DNA of 8,200 nucleotides, taken from NCBI GenBank assembly GCA_030593645.1, contig JAUVGT010000223.1, forward strand, positions 1 to 8,200, written 5' to 3'. The notes beneath the pieces are model-generated. The model did not search any database. It was not told the origin of the DNA and saw nothing but the letters and a program-made list of their open reading frames with translations. Each line of letters begins with the position of its first letter. The stretch's first letter is position 1. The DNA comes from Deltaproteobacteria bacterium. GTDB taxonomy: Bacteria; Desulfobacterota; Desulfobacteria; Desulfobacterales; JAUVGT01. Positions 6,034 to 8,200 of this stretch are shown here, piece by piece. The position numbers and the translations under genes were made by a program.

Positions 6034-7215
6034 TCAAAGGTCTCTCAGGATAATGGCCGCATGCAGCATCATCCCGTACACCATGCATTCCTCATCAATA
6101 TCAAATTCAGGATGATGGGCGATTGGCATTATTTTTTCCTTCCTGCTTGTTGAGCCTAAAACGATAAAACAGCCGGGAATTTTTTGAGTATAATATCCGA
6201 AATCTTCTCCTCCCAGGCTTGGTTTATAGGGGTACAGAATATCGTCTTTTACCGCGATTTCTGGCAGTAATTTTAAGATTTTCTCTGTGTTTTTTTCGTG
6301 ATTACGTGTGACCGGGAAGCCATTGGTGAATGAAAATGAATAGTCACACTTAAATGCCTTTGCCGCGCCTGAAAGTATATCATCCATTCTTTGTTTTATA
6401 TATTCCCGCATTTCCTGTGTAAATGTCCGTACTGTTCCCTGAATTTTTACTTTTTCCGGAATCACATTATCCGCAGTACCGCCATGAAATCGGGTGATAC
6501 TTACAACCGCATGATCAAGAGGATCCACGGATCGTGATATAATGGTCTGTGCCATTGTAATGAAATGAGCTCCTGCAACTATTGGATCATTGGTTTCATG
6601 GGGAGAGGCAGCATGTCCTCCTTTTCCTGAAATCTCAATATCAAATGTGTCCGGCTGGGCCAGGGCCGCACCTTTGCATATGGCAAACTGTCCTGTAAAT
6701 AATTCCGCCCATACATGAAGCCCATAGATTTCATCCACATGATCAAGCACGCCTTCTTCAATCATACCGGCAGCACCCCCCGGAAGCTGCTCTTCATTTG
6801 GCTGGAATATAAATCTTACATTCACATTCAGTTTATCTTTGAGCTTGCAGATAACCCTCGCAGCGCCAATCAGCATTGCTGTATGTGAATCATGACCGCA
6901 CATGTGGGCTTTCCCTTTGACTTTGGAGGCATATGGTTTAGTGGATACTTCATCCATATCCAGCGCATCCATATCCGCACGCAAAGCGATCCTTTTTTTA
7001 TCTGCGGAAATATCCAGATCCGCAACAACACCAGTTTGATTAACTCCTGTTTTGACGTTTAATCCCAGTTTTGAAAGTTGTTCGGCAACAAGTTTAGCAG
7101 TTTCAAATTCTTCAAATCCAGTTTCCGGATACATATGGATTTGTCTTCTGATTGCAATCACATCGTTCATTTCCTGCTTACATAATTCTTTTATTTCTGC
7201 TATTGATCCAGACAT
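6034..7215 (-). CDS. M20D-family amidohydrolase (HipO/AmhX/IAA-amino-acid-hydrolase type)
   Basis: This 393-residue protein has the usual family length and is cytosolic, with no signal peptide. Motifs in order: RRQIHMYPETGFEEFETA (23-40), LRADMDALDMDE (78-89), HMCGHDSHTAMLIGAA (104-119), FQPNEEQLPGGA (137-148), GLHVWAE (165-171), the dimerisation-domain GGHAASPH (199-206), LGGEDFGYY (334-342) and AHHPEF (366-371). Expected metal ligands are Cys106, His108, the Glu pair at 141-142, His167 and a His at 367/368. These enzymes cleave N-acyl amino acids such as hippurate, acetyl-amino acids or indoleacetyl conjugates; some act as carboxypeptidases. The exact substrate is not readable. GAGGT about ten bases before the ATG supports this start. 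The gene lies downstream of the M29 peptidase gene on the same strand, with the palindromic element between them. That pairing suggests a role in amino acid salvage (inferred). Confidence 0.93.
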   Translation of the reverse strand: MSGSIAEIKELCKQEMNDVIAIRRQIHMYPETGFEEFETAKLVAEQLSKLGLNVKTGVNQTGVVADLDISADKKRIALRADMDALDMDEVSTKPYASKVKGKAHMCGHDSHTAMLIGAARVICKLKDKLNVNVRFIFQPNEEQLPGGAAGMIEEGVLDHVDEIYGLHVWAELFTGQFAICKGAALAQPDTFDIEISGKGGHAASPHETNDPIVAGAHFITMAQTIISRSVDPLDHAVVSITRFHGGTADNVIPEKVKIQGTVRTFTQEMREYIKQRMDDILSGAAKAFKCDYSFSFTNGFPVTRNHEKNTEKILKLLPEIAVKDDILYPYKPSLGGEDFGYYTQKIPGCFIVLGSTSRKEKIMPIAHHPEFDIDEECMVYGMMLHAAIILRDL

Positions 7216-7251
7216 ATTTTATTTTACCTCACACATATAATTGATAAAATT

Positions 7252-7402
7252 GACGGTTTCGTAAAAAGTCCAACTTCTGCGTTGTGCTGCATTTCGCAAT
7301 CATTCAACGTACGATAAGTACGCTTCATGATTACGAAATTTGCACGCCTTGAATTTGAACTCTTTACGAAATCGTCTAATTCGGACTTTTTACGAGACCA
7401 TC
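7252..7402. mobile_element. MITE-like palindromic element with duplicated right terminus
   Basis: The left end (7252-7271, core gtaaaaagtcc) and the right end (7383-7402, core ggactttttac) are reverse complements at 18 of 20 positions. The interior is itself a long imperfect palindrome: aatcat (7298-7303) and preceding bases pair with atgatt (7327-7332) and following bases, around a cgtac/gtacg centre at 7309-7321. A second copy of the right terminus occurs at 7357-7376 (17 of 20 against the left end), so a 125-bp unit at 7252-7376 appears extended by another 26 bp. There is no transposase gene. It occupies most of the 191 bp between the M29 and M20 genes and ends four bases from the M29 stop codon. 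It may therefore act as that gene's transcript end. I associate such repeats with Desulfobacterales from memory. Confidence 0.72.
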
Positions 7403-7406
7403 AAAA

Positions 7407-8200
7407 TTAATACTTGAACTTTCCATTTTCATAAACGACTGCTTTCTTACCGTTTGCCAGATATGCTGTGACTGTTTTCCTTTCTGTATTGATTATATCC
7501 CAGTGAAGCGCGGAATCATTAAACCCGAGCTGCTTTTTTCTGGCTTTTGTAAGTTTGGAAGGATCACCATCATACGTATCAGAATATGATGCTCCAAGAG
7601 CGACATGGCAGTTGCCTTGTTTGCCGCCAAAATTCTCATCAAAAAGAGTGTTTGCCATGAATTTATTAATTTTAGAAAAGCGTGTATCTGTTAGAGAAAA
7701 CTCTCCGAGTTTACTCGCGCCTTCATCCATTTTCAGAACTTTTTTAGAAAAATTTTCACCTTCTTCAGCTTTTATTTTTACGGCTGATCCTTTCTTAAAC
7801 TCTATTTTTAGATTCTTTACATAATTACCGCTTTGATATGATGGTAAATTCGCGAAATATTTTCCTTCTGTTCCGCGCCAATCCGGTGAAATAAAAAGCT
7901 CAAAACTTGGAATATTGTGACCTGAAATACCAATCCACTTCCGATTTTTACCTGGAGTGATCATCAGATCGGTGTTTTTAGATTCAATATGATATTTTAT
8001 TACTTTCATACTGTTCATCCATTTTTTTATACGGGTCGCGTTTTTAAATATTTCTTTCCACATGGCAACAGGATCAGTTTTATTTAAAAAACAGGCATTT
8101 ACGATCTGATTGGTATATTGTTTTATAGAAAGGCCGGAATGTTTCACCAGTGCATCTGTTGGCAGCATGCAAAGTGTCCAGCCGAATTCACCCATCTCCT
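7407..8200 (-). CDS. M29-family metalloaminopeptidase (AmpS/AmpT/PepS type), 5' end outside the window
   Basis: The 264 visible codons are the C-terminal two thirds of an M29 (thermophilic-type) aminopeptidase, a family usually about 370-410 residues long. The frame stays open to the window edge. Numbering from the Met at 8195, the recognisable ligand set is Glu99 (SFELFISPDWRGTEG), Glu165 (SKLGE), His197 and Tyr204 (CHVALGASY), and His231 with Asp233 (LHWD). The Glu99-Glu165, His197-Tyr204 and His231-Asp233 spacings fit those of characterised members (66, 7 and 2), and the 29 residues after Asp233 match the family C-terminus. FDENFGGKQGNCH carries a small insertion compared with the usual FDENxxCH. 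The enzyme removes N-terminal amino acids from peptides in the cytosol using one or two metal ions. The downstream M20 amidohydrolase gene may be functionally linked. Confidence 0.9.
   Translation of the reverse strand, partial: EMGEFGWTLCMLPTDALVKHSGLSIKQYTNQIVNACFLNKTDPVAMWKEIFKNATRIKKWMNSMKVIKYHIESKNTDLMITPGKNRKWIGISGHNIPSFELFISPDWRGTEGKYFANLPSYQSGNYVKNLKIEFKKGSAVKIKAEEGENFSKKVLKMDEGASKLGEFSLTDTRFSKINKFMANTLFDENFGGKQGNCHVALGASYSDTYDGDPSKLTKARKKQLGFNDSALHWDIINTERKTVTAYLANGKKAVVYENGKFKY

Noticed and set aside
5882..6115. Plus-strand open frame of 77 codons
   Set aside because: It spans the hairpin cluster and the antisense of the M20 C-terminus, and its codons show no protein-like character.
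8191..8200. AGGAG directly followed by ATG at the right edge (minus strand), looking like a start for the last gene
   Set aside because: There is no spacing between AGGAG and the ATG, the frame stays open upstream, and the M29 family needs about 110-150 more N-terminal residues. The Met is internal and the gene runs off the window.
1..8200. CRISPR array, rRNA genes, intact insertion sequence or toxin-antitoxin pair
   Set aside because: I looked for regularly spaced direct repeats, rRNA-like conserved blocks, transposase motifs and small overlapping gene pairs, and saw none.

Overview
The window looks like a stretch of a bacterial chromosome, Gram-negative in character, of moderate and uneven GC content. 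It holds six protein genes that I consider real, separated by long intergenic spaces full of palindromes. The organism is probably an anaerobic deltaproteobacterium of the Desulfobacterota (Desulfobacterales type). This rests on my recollection that palindromic elements with 'gtaaaaagtcc...ggactttttac' ends are common in those genomes. It is an inference, since no ribosomal gene or other firm marker is present.

Layout from left to right. Positions 1-635 hold no convincing intact gene. They contain a hairpin repeat (4-71), a possible gene remnant on the minus strand (about 142-278) and the control region of the next gene, with a 24-bp palindrome matching the CRP/FNR-family consensus TGTGA-N6-TCACA. 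Positions 636-3326 (+) encode an 896-residue exported protein: signal peptide, about fourteen beta-propeller-like repeats (possibly two seven-bladed propellers) and a C-terminal AbfB/CBM42 beta-trefoil that should bind arabinose side chains. Positions 3327-3659 hold no gene, but they carry a small palindromic element between near-identical direct repeats. Positions 3660-4034 (+) encode a YciH/SUI1 protein with an added Cys cluster.

Next comes an AT-rich block. It contains a calcineurin-like metallophosphoesterase (4127-4810, -) and a 312-bp gap in which I see only small hairpins. Positions 5123-5851 (+) encode a SLOG-fold protein of the 'putative molybdenum carrier' type with a helical C-terminal domain resembling DUF6794. 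Between this gene and the convergent peptidase gene lie three or four hairpins, including a near-perfect 15-bp-arm terminator-like one.

The right end (6034-8200, -) holds two metallopeptidase-type genes in the same direction. An M29 aminopeptidase is cut by the window edge, and downstream of it lies an M20D amidohydrolase (HipO/AmhX/IAA-hydrolase type). A 151-bp MITE-like palindromic element with a duplicated right end fills most of the space between them. Together these two could release and deacylate amino acids from peptides or acyl-amino acids. The other genes show no evident shared pathway. I see no CRISPR array, tRNA, rRNA, intact transposase or clear phage gene.
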